A DNA stretch of 64,000 bases. Origin: Ochrobactrum sp. Q0168. Its GTDB lineage: Bacteria; Pseudomonadota; Alphaproteobacteria; Rhizobiales; Rhizobiaceae. A program made the position numbers and the translations under genes. The DNA lies in NCBI RefSeq assembly GCF_016427605.1, contig NZ_JAELXQ010000002.1, positions 766,032 through 830,031 on the forward strand. Reading direction: 5' to 3'. Each line of letters begins with the position of its first letter. Position 1 is the stretch's first letter. Below, piece by piece: positions 40,899 through 50,105 of the stretch. A model generated the notes under the pieces. That model saw only the letters and a list, made by a program, of their open reading frames with translations. It was not told where the DNA came from and did not search any database.

Positions 40899-41265
40899 TG
40901 CGTCTTTGCTAAAGTTGATGAAATTACACATGTTTTTTGAAATTGCGGCCTTCAAACGATTGAAGGCCGCAATCACGTGAAAGTGTCGCAAAGGTGCGAC
41001 CAATTGTTAGTCTTTTCGTGAAAAAGCTTCTTTGACGTGATGGTAAAAGAGCAGTAGAAAGCGGCACATAAGGCCGTATTCCACGGTCTCGCCATATTTA
41101 TTGGTTCGTGCCGACGCAGCATCGAAAATTCCGGTTCATTGCGTAGAGCGCGACTTTAAAACTGGGTTTTTAAGAACCCGCCATCCGGTGTGCCAGACCG
41201 ATTATCGTCAGAGGCATGCCGGGGGAGAAACGTCAGGGAAGCCCCACGAGAGGCCAGCGAGAACC
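40899..41265. other. region upstream of sdhC
   Basis: 367 bases without a supported ORF; the sdhC frame is open upstream to 41101 but without a start supported by a ribosome-binding site. Holds the hairpin at 40943-40974 and presumably the sdh promoter in the AT-rich stretch 41000-41110. Confidence 0.5.
40943..40974. terminator. perfect 14-bp hairpin downstream of the GNAT gene
   Basis: ATTGCGGCCTTCAA (40943-40956), loop ACGA, TTGAAGGCCGCAAT (40961-40974). No T run follows on the plus strand, so it may be a factor-assisted terminator, a stabilising stem, or a regulatory structure in the sdh leader. Confidence 0.6.
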
Positions 41266-41664
41266 ATGACACAACCGACCGTAACGCGTCAGCGTCCTTT
41301 GTCGCCGCACATGACCATCTACCGGTGGCCAGTGACCATGACGATGTCCATTTTGCATCGTGTCACGGGCGGCGCCCTCTATTTCGGCACCCTGCTTCTT
41401 GCAGCCTGGCTGATTTCGGCAGCCGTTGGCGAAGAGTGCTTCAATGCCGTCAACGCCGTGTTCGGCTCCTGGATCGGCCAGCTTGTGCTGTTCGGCTATA
41501 CCTGGGCGCTGCTGCACCATCTGGCTGGCGGCGTTCGTCATTTTATCTGGGATGCCGGTTCCGGTCTCGAAAAGCACACCGCTTCCAGGATTGCCTGGGT
41601 TACGGTTGTCTTCTCGGTCATCGCTACGATCCTCGTCTGGGTCGTCGCTTACTCGGTGCGCTAG
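41266..41664 (+). CDS. sdhC: succinate dehydrogenase cytochrome b556 subunit
   Basis: Membrane anchor of complex II, 132 residues, three transmembrane helices; binds haem b and ubiquinone. RPLSPHMTIYRWPVTMTMSI, LHRVTGGALYFGTLL and HHLAGGVRHFIWDAGSG (haem-ligand His region) match SdhC. Start ATG 41266 (MTQPTVTRQ). sdhD follows after 12 bases. Confidence 0.95.
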   Translation: MTQPTVTRQRPLSPHMTIYRWPVTMTMSILHRVTGGALYFGTLLLAAWLISAAVGEECFNAVNAVFGSWIGQLVLFGYTWALLHHLAGGVRHFIWDAGSGLEKHTASRIAWVTVVFSVIATILVWVVAYSVR

Positions 41665-41676
41665 GAGGCCAATCCC

Positions 41677-42072
41677 ATGAGCGGTTCGAATAACGATATG
41701 CGCACGCCTCTTGGCAAGGTTCGCGGTCTTGGCTCCGCCAAGGAAGGCACCGGCCATTTCTGGTATCAGCGCGTGACGGCAGTGGCTCTGGTGCCGCTGG
41801 TTCTCTTTTTCATCGGCCTGGTGATTTCGCTCAATGGCGCAAGCTTTGCGGAAGTCCGGGCTGCTCTCTCGCATCCCATTACGGCCATTGTCATGGCGCT
41901 GTTCGTTCTGACCGGCGTCTATCACATGCGTCTGGGCATGCAGGTTATTATCGAAGATTATGTGCATGGCGAAGGCATGAAGGTCGTGCTGGTGATGCTG
42001 AACACCTTCTTTGTGGCGGTGGTCGGTTTTGCCTCAGTGTTCGCGATCCTCAAGCTCAGCTTCGGAGGTTGA
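41677..42072 (+). CDS. sdhD: succinate dehydrogenase hydrophobic membrane anchor subunit
   Basis: Second membrane anchor of complex II, 131 residues, three helices. [22 protein letters not shown] and [21 protein letters not shown] are the alphaproteobacterial SdhD motifs. Preceded by AGGAGG at 41664-41669. sdhA starts 8 bases after the stop, in line with one sdhCDAB operon. Confidence 0.95.
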   Translation: MSGSNNDMRTPLGKVRGLGSAKEGTGHFWYQRVTAVALVPLVLFFIGLVISLNGASFAEVRAALSHPITAIVMALFVLTGVYHMRLGMQVIIEDYVHGEGMKVVLVMLNTFFVAVVGFASVFAILKLSFGG

Positions 42073-42079
42073 TAGCCCG

Positions 42080-43924
42080 ATGGCTAGTGCAGAAAAAAAT
42101 GCAGCTCCGGCTGCCGGCGGCAAGTCCTACAAATTTGTCGACCACAAATTCGACGTGGTTGTGGTTGGCGCCGGTGGCGCAGGCCTGCGCGCCACGCTCG
42201 GCATGGCCGAGCAGGGCCTGAAGACCGCCTGTATCACGAAGGTTTTCCCGACCCGTTCGCATACGGTCGCAGCACAGGGCGGCATTGCCGCCTCGCTGAA
42301 GAATATGGGCCCGGACAGCTGGCAGTGGCACATGTACGATACCGTCAAGGGATCGGACTGGCTCGGCGATACCGACGCGATGGAATATCTGGCGCGTGAA
42401 GCGCCTGCCGCCGTCTATGAGCTCGAGCACTACGGTGTGCCGTTCTCGCGTACGGAAGAAGGCAAGATTTACCAGCGCCCGTTCGGCGGTCACATGCAGA
42501 ATTTCGGCGACGGCCCTCCGGTTCAGCGCACCTGCGCTGCCGCCGACCGTACCGGACACGCCATCCTGCACACGCTTTACGGCCAGAGCCTGAAGAACAA
42601 CGCGCAGTTCTTCATCGAATATTTCGCGCTCGACCTGATCATGACCGACGGTGTCTGCACCGGCGTCGTGGCGTGGAACCTCGATGACGGCACCATCCAT
42701 CGCTTCTCCGCCAAGATGGTGGTTCTGGCGACGGGCGGCTATGGCCGCGCCTATTTCTCGGCCACCTCGGCCCATACCTGCACCGGCGACGGTGGCGGCA
42801 TGGCGGCGCGTGCCGGTCTGCCGCTTCAGGACATGGAATTCGTTCAGTTCCATCCGACCGGCATTTACGGCGCAGGCTGCCTCATCACCGAAGGCGCACG
42901 CGGCGAAGGCGGCTATCTCGTCAATTCCGAAGGCGAGCGCTTCATGGAGCGTTATGCGCCATCGGCCAAGGATCTTGCCTCGCGTGACGTGGTTTCGCGC
43001 TGCATGACCATGGAAATCCGCGCCGGTCGCGGCGTCGGCAAGGCCAAAGACCATATCTTCCTGCATCTCGACCATCTCGATCCCGCTGTTCTGCATGAAC
43101 GCCTGCCGGGCATCTCTGAGTCGGCCAAGATTTTCGCAGGCGTGGATGTGACCAAGGAACCGATCCCGGTTCTGCCGACCGTTCACTACAATATGGGCGG
43201 CATTCCGACCAATTACTGGGGCGAAGTGCTCAACCCGACGCCGGAAGATCCGGATCGCGTCCAGCCGGGCCTGATGGCTGTCGGCGAAGCGGGCTGCGCT
43301 TCGGTGCACGGTGCAAACCGTCTTGGTTCCAACTCGCTGATCGACCTTGTGGTGTTCGGTCGTGCGGCTGCGATACGCGCTGGCGAGGTTATCGACCGCG
43401 CCGCGAAGATCCCGGACATCAACGAAGCCGCCGTCGAAAAGATCATGGATCGCTTCGACCGCCTGCGTTTTGCCAACGGCTCGACGCCGACGGCAGAGCT
43501 GCGCGAAAAGATGCAGCGCACCATGCAGGAAGACGCCGCCGTGTTCCGCACGTCGGAATCGCTCAAGCAGGGCTGCGAGCGCATGGAAAAGATCTGGCAG
43601 GAACTGCCGGATATCAAGGTTTCCGACCGCTCGATGATCTGGAACTCCGATCTCGTTGAGACGCTGGAGCTGGAAAACCTGATGGCCAATGCGTTGACGA
43701 CCGTTGTTTCGGCGGAAGCGCGTCATGAAAGCCGCGGCGCTCATGCGCATGAGGATTTCCCGGACCGTAACGATGCCGAATGGCGCAAGCACACCCTGTC
43801 CTGGCTGTCGCCGGACGGCAAGGTGACGCTCGGTTATCGCGCCGTCCATCTCGATCCGCTTACGACGGAAGAAGAAGGTGGCATCAGCCTCGCCAAGATT
43901 GCGCCGAAGAAGCGCGTTTACTGA
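42080..43924 (+). CDS. sdhA: succinate dehydrogenase flavoprotein subunit
   Basis: Catalytic FAD subunit of complex II, 614 residues. FAD motif [20 protein letters not shown]; covalent-FAD His in [16 protein letters not shown]; substrate residues in [20 protein letters not shown] and [18 protein letters not shown]-terminal [18 protein letters not shown]. Start ATG 42080 ([10 protein letters not shown]). Confidence 0.97.
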   Translation: MASAEKNAAPAAGGKSYKFVDHKFDVVVVGAGGAGLRATLGMAEQGLKTACITKVFPTRSHTVAAQGGIAASLKNMGPDSWQWHMYDTVKGSDWLGDTDAMEYLAREAPAAVYELEHYGVPFSRTEEGKIYQRPFGGHMQNFGDGPPVQRTCAAADRTGHAILHTLYGQSLKNNAQFFIEYFALDLIMTDGVCTGVVAWNLDDGTIHRFSAKMVVLATGGYGRAYFSATSAHTCTGDGGGMAARAGLPLQDMEFVQFHPTGIYGAGCLITEGARGEGGYLVNSEGERFMERYAPSAKDLASRDVVSRCMTMEIRAGRGVGKAKDHIFLHLDHLDPAVLHERLPGISESAKIFAGVDVTKEPIPVLPTVHYNMGGIPTNYWGEVLNPTPEDPDRVQPGLMAVGEAGCASVHGANRLGSNSLIDLVVFGRAAAIRAGEVIDRAAKIPDINEAAVEKIMDRFDRLRFANGSTPTAELREKMQRTMQEDAAVFRTSESLKQGCERMEKIWQELPDIKVSDRSMIWNSDLVETLELENLMANALTTVVSAEARHESRGAHAHEDFPDRNDAEWRKHTLSWLSPDGKVTLGYRAVHLDPLTTEEEGGISLAKIAPKKRVY

Positions 43925-43939
43925 TTAAGGGAAAGAGCA

Positions 43940-44719
43940 ATGGTTGAACTCGCACTTCCCAAGAATTCCCGCATGCAGGAGGGCAAGACCTGGCCCCGTC
44001 CTGATGGCGCTAAGCGCGTCACGGAATTCCGTATCTATCGCTGGTCGCCAGACGACGACGCCAATCCGAGCATCGACACCTATTATGTCGATCGCGACGA
44101 TTGCGGCCCGATGGTGCTGGACGGTCTGCTCTATATCAAGAACAAGATCGATCCGACGTTGACGCTGCGCCGTTCGTGCCGTGAAGGCATTTGCGGCTCC
44201 TGCGCGATGAACATCGACGGCGCCAACACGCTGGCTTGCACCAAGGGAATGGACGACATCAAGGGTGCCATCAAGGTCTACCCGCTGCCGCATATGCCGG
44301 TGGTGAAGGACCTTGTTCCGGACCTCAGCAACTTCTACGCCCAGCACCGTTCCATTGAGCCATGGCTCAAGACGGTTTCGCCGGAGCCGCAGAAGGAATG
44401 GCTGCAGAGCCACGACGACCGCCAGAAGCTGGACGGTCTTTATGAGTGCATTCTGTGCGCCTGCTGCTCGACCTCGTGCCCGAGCTACTGGTGGAACGGC
44501 GACCGTTACCTCGGCCCGGCTGTGCTTCTGCAGGCCTATCGCTGGCTGATCGACAGCCGCGATGAAGCCAAGGGCGAACGTCTCGACAATCTCGAGGACC
44601 CGTTCCGCCTCTATCGCTGCCACACGATCATGAACTGCGCGCAGACCTGCCCGAAGGGATTGAACCCGGCCAAGGCGATTGCCGAAATCAAGAAGATGAT
44701 GGTCGAGCGCCGCGTATAA
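43940..44719 (+). CDS. sdhB: succinate dehydrogenase iron-sulfur subunit
   Basis: Complex II electron-transfer subunit, 259 residues. The three cluster regions are visible: 2Fe-2S in [21 protein letters not shown], 4Fe-4S in [15 protein letters not shown], 3Fe-4S in [17 protein letters not shown]. Last gene of sdhCDAB; terminator at 44746. Confidence 0.97.
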   Translation: MVELALPKNSRMQEGKTWPRPDGAKRVTEFRIYRWSPDDDANPSIDTYYVDRDDCGPMVLDGLLYIKNKIDPTLTLRRSCREGICGSCAMNIDGANTLACTKGMDDIKGAIKVYPLPHMPVVKDLVPDLSNFYAQHRSIEPWLKTVSPEPQKEWLQSHDDRQKLDGLYECILCACCSTSCPSYWWNGDRYLGPAVLLQAYRWLIDSRDEAKGERLDNLEDPFRLYRCHTIMNCAQTCPKGLNPAKAIAEIKKMMVERRV

Positions 44720-44745
44720 TCCGGGCTGCAGACAGAGAATTGCAG

Positions 44746-44770
44746 AGGGGAGGCTATAGCCTCCCCTTTT
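44746..44770 (+). terminator. sdhB terminator
   Basis: AGGGGAGGCT / AGCCTCCCCT with a minimal centre, followed by TTT; 26 bases after the sdhB stop. Confidence 0.85.
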
Positions 44771-44873
44771 GCTTTTTGCGCGAACCGGCGGCAGGCCATG
44801 CACTCATCGATTGCATGGTCTTGACCTTTGCGTCGCCGCCGATATGTCTTGAGATAACAAGGCAGCACGGAGA

Positions 44874-45254
44874 ATGAGCATCATGCTCGATCACATTGGC
44901 TTCAATATTTCCAGCATGCCCAAGTCGCGCAAATTCTATGATGAGGCGCTGGCCCCATTGGGGATTACCCGCGCCATGGAATTCGGCGACTGGGTCGGAT
45001 ATGGGCGCAACGGCAAGCCGGAATTCTGGATCGGCAAGCAGAAGGGCGCCAAACTGGAAGGCGTTCTGCACGTCGCCTTTTCGGCGGGCACGCGCTCGGA
45101 GGTGGATCGTTTCTATGAAGCGGCCATTGCAGCCGGCGGCAGCGACAATGGCAAGCCGGGCCTTCGCGCCGATTACCATCCCGATTATTACGCGGCTTTC
45201 GTGATCGACCCGGACGGGCACAATATAGAGGCCGTTTGCCATCTGCCGGAATAA
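44874..45254 (+). CDS. VOC family (glyoxalase-like) protein
   Basis: 126-residue single vicinal-oxygen-chelate domain. MLDHIGFNISSMPKSRKFYDEAL at the start and FVIDPDGHNIEAVCH at the end contain the metal-ligand His and Glu positions of the fold. Substrate unknown. A second ATG at 44883 is in frame. Convergent with the OsmC gene across a terminator. Confidence 0.9.
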   Translation: MSIMLDHIGFNISSMPKSRKFYDEALAPLGITRAMEFGDWVGYGRNGKPEFWIGKQKGAKLEGVLHVAFSAGTRSEVDRFYEAAIAAGGSDNGKPGLRADYHPDYYAAFVIDPDGHNIEAVCHLPE

Positions 45255-45281
45255 AAGGCGGGCTTTGTGAAACCCGCCTTT
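45253..45281. terminator. bidirectional terminator VOC / OsmC
   Basis: AAAGGCGGG (45253-45262 region) and CCCGCCTTT (45273-45281) with a 10-base loop, A-rich and T-rich flanks. Confidence 0.8.
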
Positions 45282-45288
45282 CGTGGTC

Positions 45289-45726
45289 TCAGACCAGTTT
45301 CGCGTCCAGTGTCACTTCGATTGCGCCGAGTGCTTTCGAAAGCGGGCAGGATTCCTTTGCCTTCTTGGCAAGATCGGCAAAAGCCTCTGACGAGATGCCG
45401 GGAATCTTGGCATTGAGGGTCAGCGCGCTGCGGGTGATTTCAAAACCGCCGCCCGAGGCCTGGCCGATGCTGACAACTGCCGTTGCTTCCAGCTTTTCCG
45501 GCGGGGTGCCGTTTTGCGTCAGCAGGGCGGAAAGCTGCATGGCGAAGCAGCCCGCATGCGCTGCACCGAGAAGTTCTTCCGGGTTTGTTCCTGCGCGCCC
45601 GCTTTCATCCTCGAAGCGAGCCTTGAAGTCATAGGGAAGGTCTTTCAGTGCGCCGCTCTGCGTGTTGAGCGTGCCTTTGCCTTCCTTCAGCGTACCTTGC
45701 CAGACTGCCGTTGCTTTTCTATCCAT
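45289..45726 (-). CDS. OsmC family peroxiredoxin-like protein
   Basis: 145-residue OsmC-type thiol hydroperoxidase. Catalytic Cys in ELLGAAHAGCFAMQLSALL (near residue 60) and second Cys in KKAKESCPLSKALG (near residue 125), the two-Cys arrangement of OsmC/Ohr. The N-terminal MDRKATAVWQGTLKEGKGTL and length favour OsmC over Ohr. Probably reduces organic hydroperoxides. Confidence 0.92.
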   Translation of the reverse strand: MDRKATAVWQGTLKEGKGTLNTQSGALKDLPYDFKARFEDESGRAGTNPEELLGAAHAGCFAMQLSALLTQNGTPPEKLEATAVVSIGQASGGGFEITRSALTLNAKIPGISSEAFADLAKKAKESCPLSKALGAIEVTLDAKLV

Positions 45727-45804
45727 GAGAAAACTCCTCTCGGTGATTATCCGTCACGGATATAGGGCGCTTCCCTATTGCTTCCAGCGATTAATAGGCA
45801 GCAA

Positions 45805-47049
45805 TTAGATCGACTGTCCTTTCAGCAGGCGGGGTGTATCGCCGGACAACCCGGCAGCCTGCTTGATGAAGAAGGATTTCAGGCTCGGGACGCGGTCCAC
45901 GAGACCGAGGCCGATATCGCGAATGGAGCGGATGGCCGGATTGTCGTTGGAGAACAGCTTGGTGAGGATATCGGTCGTCACGCCCATCTGCACCGTGTCG
46001 AACCGACGCCAGGACTGGTAGCGTTCAAGCGCGGCGAACGATCCGATATCGAGGCCGAGACGATCCGTTTCGACGATGACTTCGGCAATGGCCGCGGCAT
46101 CGCGGAAACCGAGATTGAGACCCTGTCCCGCAATGGGGTGAATGCGATGCGCAGCGTCGCCAACGAGGGCAAAGCGCGGCTTCACGAATTCGCGCGCCAG
46201 CGTCAGGCCAAGCGGGAAGGCGCGGCGCGGGCCTTCGACATGCAGCGCACCGAGACGATGGCCGAAACGCTGTTCCAGTTCGGCTTCGAACACGAAATCA
46301 TCTTCACGGATCAGCCGGTCGGCATCGGCGGTACGTTCGGTCCACACGAGCGAGCTGCGATTGCCCTTCAGCGGCAGGATGGCAAAAGGCCCGGCAGGCA
46401 GGAAATGCTCGTCGGCGCGTCCGCCATGTGGCTTTTCGTGGGACACGTTGCAGACGATGCCGGACTGGCCGTAATCCCAGTTGACCATCTTGATGCCCGC
46501 CTGATCGCGCAGGCGCGAGCGCGCGCCATCGGCGGCGATCAGAAGCCGGGTTTCGATTGTGTCGCCATTGGAAAGCGAAACGGTAACCGTTTCCGGCTTG
46601 GTTTCGAAGCTTTCCACGCTGGTTGCTTCCAGGAAGGTGATGCCCAGTGCATCGGCCTTGTTGTGAAGCGCGGTATTGAGAACGCGATTCTCAACCATAT
46701 GGGCAAAGGGCTCGCCCGGGTCCACATCGCCTGAAAAGGTCAGGAAAACCGGACGCACCGGGTCGGAAACCCGCGAATCGGTGATGACCATTTCGGTGAT
46801 CGGCTGCGCGTCGGGCACGATCTCCTGCCAGCAGCCGAGCTGGTCGAGCATCCGCGATGCGGCAGCCGCAATGGACGAGGCGCGCGGGTCCGTCTTCCAC
46901 GAACCGGCGGGCGCGCCATCGGCAACGGGGACGGAAAGATGCGGCGCCGCCGACTTGACCGCAACCGCCGTGACGAGGCCGACATAGCCGCCACCGGCGA
47001 TCAGCAGGTCGGTATTGCGGGTGCTTGTCTGTCTGGAAGTCGCAGCCAT
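45805..47049 (-). CDS. UbiH/UbiF family FAD-dependent hydroxylase
   Basis: 414-residue flavoprotein monooxygenase of ubiquinone biosynthesis. GxGxxG-type NTDLLIAGGGYVGLVTAVAV at the N-terminus, RLLIAADGARSRLRDQAG (DG motif) and RFALVGDAAHRIHPIAGQGLNLGFRDAA (second FAD/NADPH motif). Which ring position it hydroxylates cannot be told. Start ATG 47049 (MAATSRQTS); the 71-residue ORF extension is not supported. Divergent from tesB. Confidence 0.92.
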   Translation of the reverse strand: MAATSRQTSTRNTDLLIAGGGYVGLVTAVAVKSAAPHLSVPVADGAPAGSWKTDPRASSIAAAASRMLDQLGCWQEIVPDAQPITEMVITDSRVSDPVRPVFLTFSGDVDPGEPFAHMVENRVLNTALHNKADALGITFLEATSVESFETKPETVTVSLSNGDTIETRLLIAADGARSRLRDQAGIKMVNWDYGQSGIVCNVSHEKPHGGRADEHFLPAGPFAILPLKGNRSSLVWTERTADADRLIREDDFVFEAELEQRFGHRLGALHVEGPRRAFPLGLTLAREFVKPRFALVGDAAHRIHPIAGQGLNLGFRDAAAIAEVIVETDRLGLDIGSFAALERYQSWRRFDTVQMGVTTDILTKLFSNDNPAIRSIRDIGLGLVDRVPSLKSFFIKQAAGLSGDTPRLLKGQSI

Positions 47050-47201
47050 CGGATCGTCCTTTTCGGAAAGCCTATACCATGCTTCTGCGCTTCTGGCACA
47101 AATACGGCAAGAGTGAAGCCGATATTTTGCCGCGGCACTGTGCGGCACGCCGACCGAATCCGAAAAGCTTCCGGGCCACTTGACAGATTTCGACCGGCAG
47201 G

Positions 47202-47226
47202 AACAAACATGAGCTTCATGTTTGTT
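47202..47226. promoter_or_regulatory. 25-bp perfect dyad upstream of tesB
   Basis: AACAAACATGA (47202-47212), GCT, TCATGTTTGTT (47216-47226). It lies 35 bases before the tesB start and downstream of a TTGACA at 47180-47185, so it would cover the -10/+1 region. Size and symmetry suit a TetR- or GntR-type repressor. Confidence 0.6.
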
Positions 47227-47260
47227 AGCTTCATATATGGTCGCAGGAGATAGACTGTCC

Positions 47261-48202
47261 ATGTCCGATCGCGAAAAGTCCGAATATCAGCAGGCCCCTG
47301 ATAAGCCTGTATCAGGCGAGCCAGCAGGCCAGACGGCTTCCATGCGGGAGCTGCTGTCGATACTCGATCTCGAAACGCTGGAAATGGATCTGTTTCGCGG
47401 CAACAGCCCGCAAGTCGGCTGGCAGCGCGTGTTTGGCGGTCAGGTAATCGGTCAGGCGCTGATCGCGGCCCAGCGGACCGTCGAGCCTGCGCGGCATGTG
47501 CATTCGCTGCATGGCTATTTCGTGCGTCCCGGCGATCCGGCCATCCCGATCATCTATGAGGTGGATCGCATTCGCGACGGTTCCAGCTTCAATACGCGCC
47601 GCGTGCTGGCCAAGCAGCACGGCAAGGCCATCTTCACGCTGTCGGCGTCGTTTCAGGTGGATGAAGGCGGTCTGGACCACCAGATCGCCATGCCTGAAGG
47701 GCTGCCGATGCCGGAGCAATTGCTGGGCGACCGCGATATCAAGGAACAATATCTGCATCTCGCTCCGGCCAATGTTCGCAAATATTGGGAGCAGGAACGG
47801 CCCATCGAGATCAAACCAGTGCAGCTCACGCATTATTTCTCGCGCGAGAAGCTGGAGCCTGCGCAGCATGTCTGGGTGCGCGCAAATGGTATCGTTCCCG
47901 ATGATCGGGCGCTTCAGGCGGCAATTCTCGCCTATCTTTCCGACATGACGCTTCTCGACACATCACTGCATCCGCATGGGCGTTCGATCTTCGACCGCGA
48001 TCTTCAGGCGGCAAGCCTCGATCACGCGATGTGGTTCCATCGTCCGTTCAAGCTGAATGACTGGCTGCTTTATACGCAGGACACGCCGAGCGCTTCCGGA
48101 GCGCGCGGGTTCAATCGCGGCGCGCTTTATACCCGCGATGGCATTCTGGTGGCTTCCGTCGCACAGGAGGGGCTAATTCGTGTGCATGAAAAGAAGGATT
48201 GA
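47261..48202 (+). CDS. tesB: acyl-CoA thioesterase II
   Basis: Double-hotdog thioesterase hydrolysing medium/long acyl-CoA, 313 residues. QRVFGGQVIGQALIAAQRTV, VHSLHGYFVRPGDPAIPIIYEVDRIRDGSSFNTRRV and C-terminal SLDHAMWFHRPFKLNDWLLY with the conserved catalytic Asp and neighbours. Start ATG 47261 after AGGAGA. It probably has its own repressor-controlled promoter. Confidence 0.95.
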   Translation: MSDREKSEYQQAPDKPVSGEPAGQTASMRELLSILDLETLEMDLFRGNSPQVGWQRVFGGQVIGQALIAAQRTVEPARHVHSLHGYFVRPGDPAIPIIYEVDRIRDGSSFNTRRVLAKQHGKAIFTLSASFQVDEGGLDHQIAMPEGLPMPEQLLGDRDIKEQYLHLAPANVRKYWEQERPIEIKPVQLTHYFSREKLEPAQHVWVRANGIVPDDRALQAAILAYLSDMTLLDTSLHPHGRSIFDRDLQAASLDHAMWFHRPFKLNDWLLYTQDTPSASGARGFNRGALYTRDGILVASVAQEGLIRVHEKKD

Positions 48203-48513
48203 TTAAATATTAATCGCACCATTGTTGTCTGTATAAATATTGTGCAAACTGCTGACTATCAGCAAAGTTCAGCGCTACGTAACGGCGCTGAAAAACTGAA
48301 TCACCAGAATCACTTAGCCTGAATTTGCCTAAACCTCCGGCAGAAAAAGCCCGGCTTATCGGGTTCCGCCGGAAGTCGTATCCATCGCTCTGCAAAAAAA
48401 ATCTCATTTTGCGCCGCGCCTTTCTGCAACTGGCACGATTTTTGTTTCTCTTAGTTCGAACCGGTCTTTCCAGCGCATACGCGTTTGAAACCGCCATTCG
48501 ACGGAGATATTCG
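48203..48513. other. tesB-amtB intergenic region
   Basis: 311 bases; too short for glnK and with no glnK-like ORF. Holds a small hairpin TTCAGCGC / GGCGCTGAA at about 48268-48293 (possible tesB terminator) and the sigma-54 promoter at 48431-48446. No other gene seen. Confidence 0.65.
48431..48446 (+). promoter_or_regulatory. sigma-54 (RpoN) promoter of amtB
   Basis: TGGCACG-ATTT-TTGTT: the -24 GG and the -12 position are correctly spaced (GG-N10-GT), differing from TGGCAC-N5-TTGC only in T for C at -12. Nitrogen-limitation control through NtrC is the expected regulation. A candidate NtrC site upstream was not clear. Confidence 0.78.
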
Positions 48514-49827
48514 ATGCTCATAACAGGAAGAATCAAGCCAGCAGCTCTTTTGGCCACTTTGCCTGCGCTTGTCGCCATGGCCGGAATGGCGTGGGCTCAG
48601 GAAGCAGCGGCCCCTGCAGCGCCCACGCCCACTCTCGATACGGGCGATACGGCCTGGATGCTGACGTCAACCGCGCTCGTGTTGATGATGACCATCCCCG
48701 GCCTTGCGCTGTTTTATGGCGGCATGGTACGCAAGAAGAACGTGCTGTCCACGGTGATGCAGAGCTTTGCCATCACCTGTCTCATGTCCGTGCTGTGGAT
48801 GGTCGCCGGCTATTCGCTCGCCTTCACCGATGGCGGTTCGATGAATTCATATATCGGCGGTCTGTCAAAAGCCTTCTTCTCCGGCGTAACGATGCAGTCG
48901 CTGACCGGCACCATCCCGGAATATGTCTTCATCACCTTCCAGATGACCTTTGCGATCATCACGCCCGCGCTGATTGCCGGTTCGTTCGCTGAACGTATGA
49001 AGTTCTCGTCCATGCTGGTCTTCCTGACCCTGTGGCTCTTCATCGTCTATATTCCGGTCGCGCATTGGGTCTGGGGCGGCGGCTTCATGGCGTCCGATGG
49101 CGTTCTCGACTTTGCGGGCGGCACGGTCGTTCACATCAATGCCGGTGTCGCCGGTCTGGTGGCGGCACTCATCATCGGCAAGCGGGACGGCTACGGCCAC
49201 ACCAACATGGCCCCGCACAACCTCGTTCTCTCGGTCATCGGCGCCGCCCTTCTGTGGGTTGGCTGGTTTGGCTTCAACGCCGGTTCTGCCGCTGGCGCGA
49301 ATGCACTGGCTGGTGTTGCCATGCTCAACACGCAGGTTGCAACCGCCGGTGCGGCTCTCGCCTGGATGTTCGTGGAATGGGCTATTGCCGGTAAGCCAAG
49401 CGTACTCGGCATCATTTCGGGCGCCGTTGCCGGTCTGGTTGCGATCACGCCCGCTGCCGGTTTCGTCAACCCGACAGGCGCGCTCATCATCGGCGTCATC
49501 GCTGGCGCGATCTGCTACATCGCAGCCGTCAAGATCAAGCACGCTCTCGGCTATGACGACTCGCTCGATGCCTTCGGCGTCCACGGCGTCGGCGGTTTCG
49601 TCGGTGCGGTTCTGACCGGTCTCTTCGCAGACGCCACCATCAATGCAGCTGGCGAAGGTGCTACGATCGGCAAGCAGTTCTTCGGTGCCGCCGTAACCGT
49701 CGTCTACACCGCCATCGCCACAGCCATTATCCTCTACGTGGTCAAGGCCGTGATGGGTCTGCGTCCAAGCAAGCAGGCCGAAATCGAAGGTCTCGATATC
49801 TCTTTGCACGGCGAATCTGTTCAGTAA
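48514..49827 (+). CDS. amtB: ammonium transporter
   Basis: Trimeric ammonium channel of the inner membrane, 437 residues after a signal peptide (about 1-29, ending MAWAQ) and 11 helices. DTAWMLTSTALVLMMTIPGLALFYGGMVR is the Amt signature; VHINAGVAGLVAALIIGKRDGYG and YDDSLDAFGVHGVGGFVGAVLTGLF contain the two pore His positions. Start ATG 48514 after CGGAG; a longer ORF from 48325 would run through the sigma-54 promoter. Its usual partner glnK is missing from this locus. Confidence 0.96.
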   Translation: MLITGRIKPAALLATLPALVAMAGMAWAQEAAAPAAPTPTLDTGDTAWMLTSTALVLMMTIPGLALFYGGMVRKKNVLSTVMQSFAITCLMSVLWMVAGYSLAFTDGGSMNSYIGGLSKAFFSGVTMQSLTGTIPEYVFITFQMTFAIITPALIAGSFAERMKFSSMLVFLTLWLFIVYIPVAHWVWGGGFMASDGVLDFAGGTVVHINAGVAGLVAALIIGKRDGYGHTNMAPHNLVLSVIGAALLWVGWFGFNAGSAAGANALAGVAMLNTQVATAGAALAWMFVEWAIAGKPSVLGIISGAVAGLVAITPAAGFVNPTGALIIGVIAGAICYIAAVKIKHALGYDDSLDAFGVHGVGGFVGAVLTGLFADATINAAGEGATIGKQFFGAAVTVVYTAIATAIILYVVKAVMGLRPSKQAEIEGLDISLHGESVQ

Positions 49828-49849
49828 GAACAATTCACCCAAGACGGAG

Positions 49850-49876
49850 AAAGGCGCAGGAAACTGCGCCTTTTTC
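49850..49876 (+). terminator. amtB terminator
   Basis: AAAGGCGCAG, GAAA loop, CTGCGCC, TTTTT; 22 bases after the stop. Confidence 0.9.
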
Positions 49877-49897
49877 ATTTATGGGCTTATACCCTTT

Positions 49898-49990
49898 ATG
49901 CATTTTCCTACGCGTCGAAGCGGGATCAGAAATCAGTCCAGTGAACTGATTTCCCCGCGTAGACGCTTCACACTTTTGCTGGAAATGCAT
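49898..49990. repeat. dispersed repeat with nested palindrome
   Basis: Reverse complement begins ATGCATTTCCAGCAAAAGTG as in the copy at 30179, and ends TACGCGTAGGAAAATGCAT-like sequence. The middle holds an extra palindrome GAAATCAGT (49928-49936) / ACTGATTTC (49944-49952). Outer ATGCATTT..AAATGCAT arms are inverted. Upstream of ftsK. Confidence 0.7.
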
Positions 49991-50105
49991 TTGCCCATGG
50001 TTAATGCGGAATTAACCATCGCCGGATTAGGATCGGAACGATTCATTCTGCCCGTAGCTATTCTGATACGGGCGACAGCAGAAATTTCGGTTCGGGACTG
50101 GCTAT

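Noticed and set aside
42056..43849. 597-codon minus-strand ORF
   Set aside because: Antisense shadow of sdhA.
48203..48513. glnK gene or remnant before amtB
   Set aside because: The gap is shorter than a PII gene and no frame shows the PII T-loop or C-terminal motifs.
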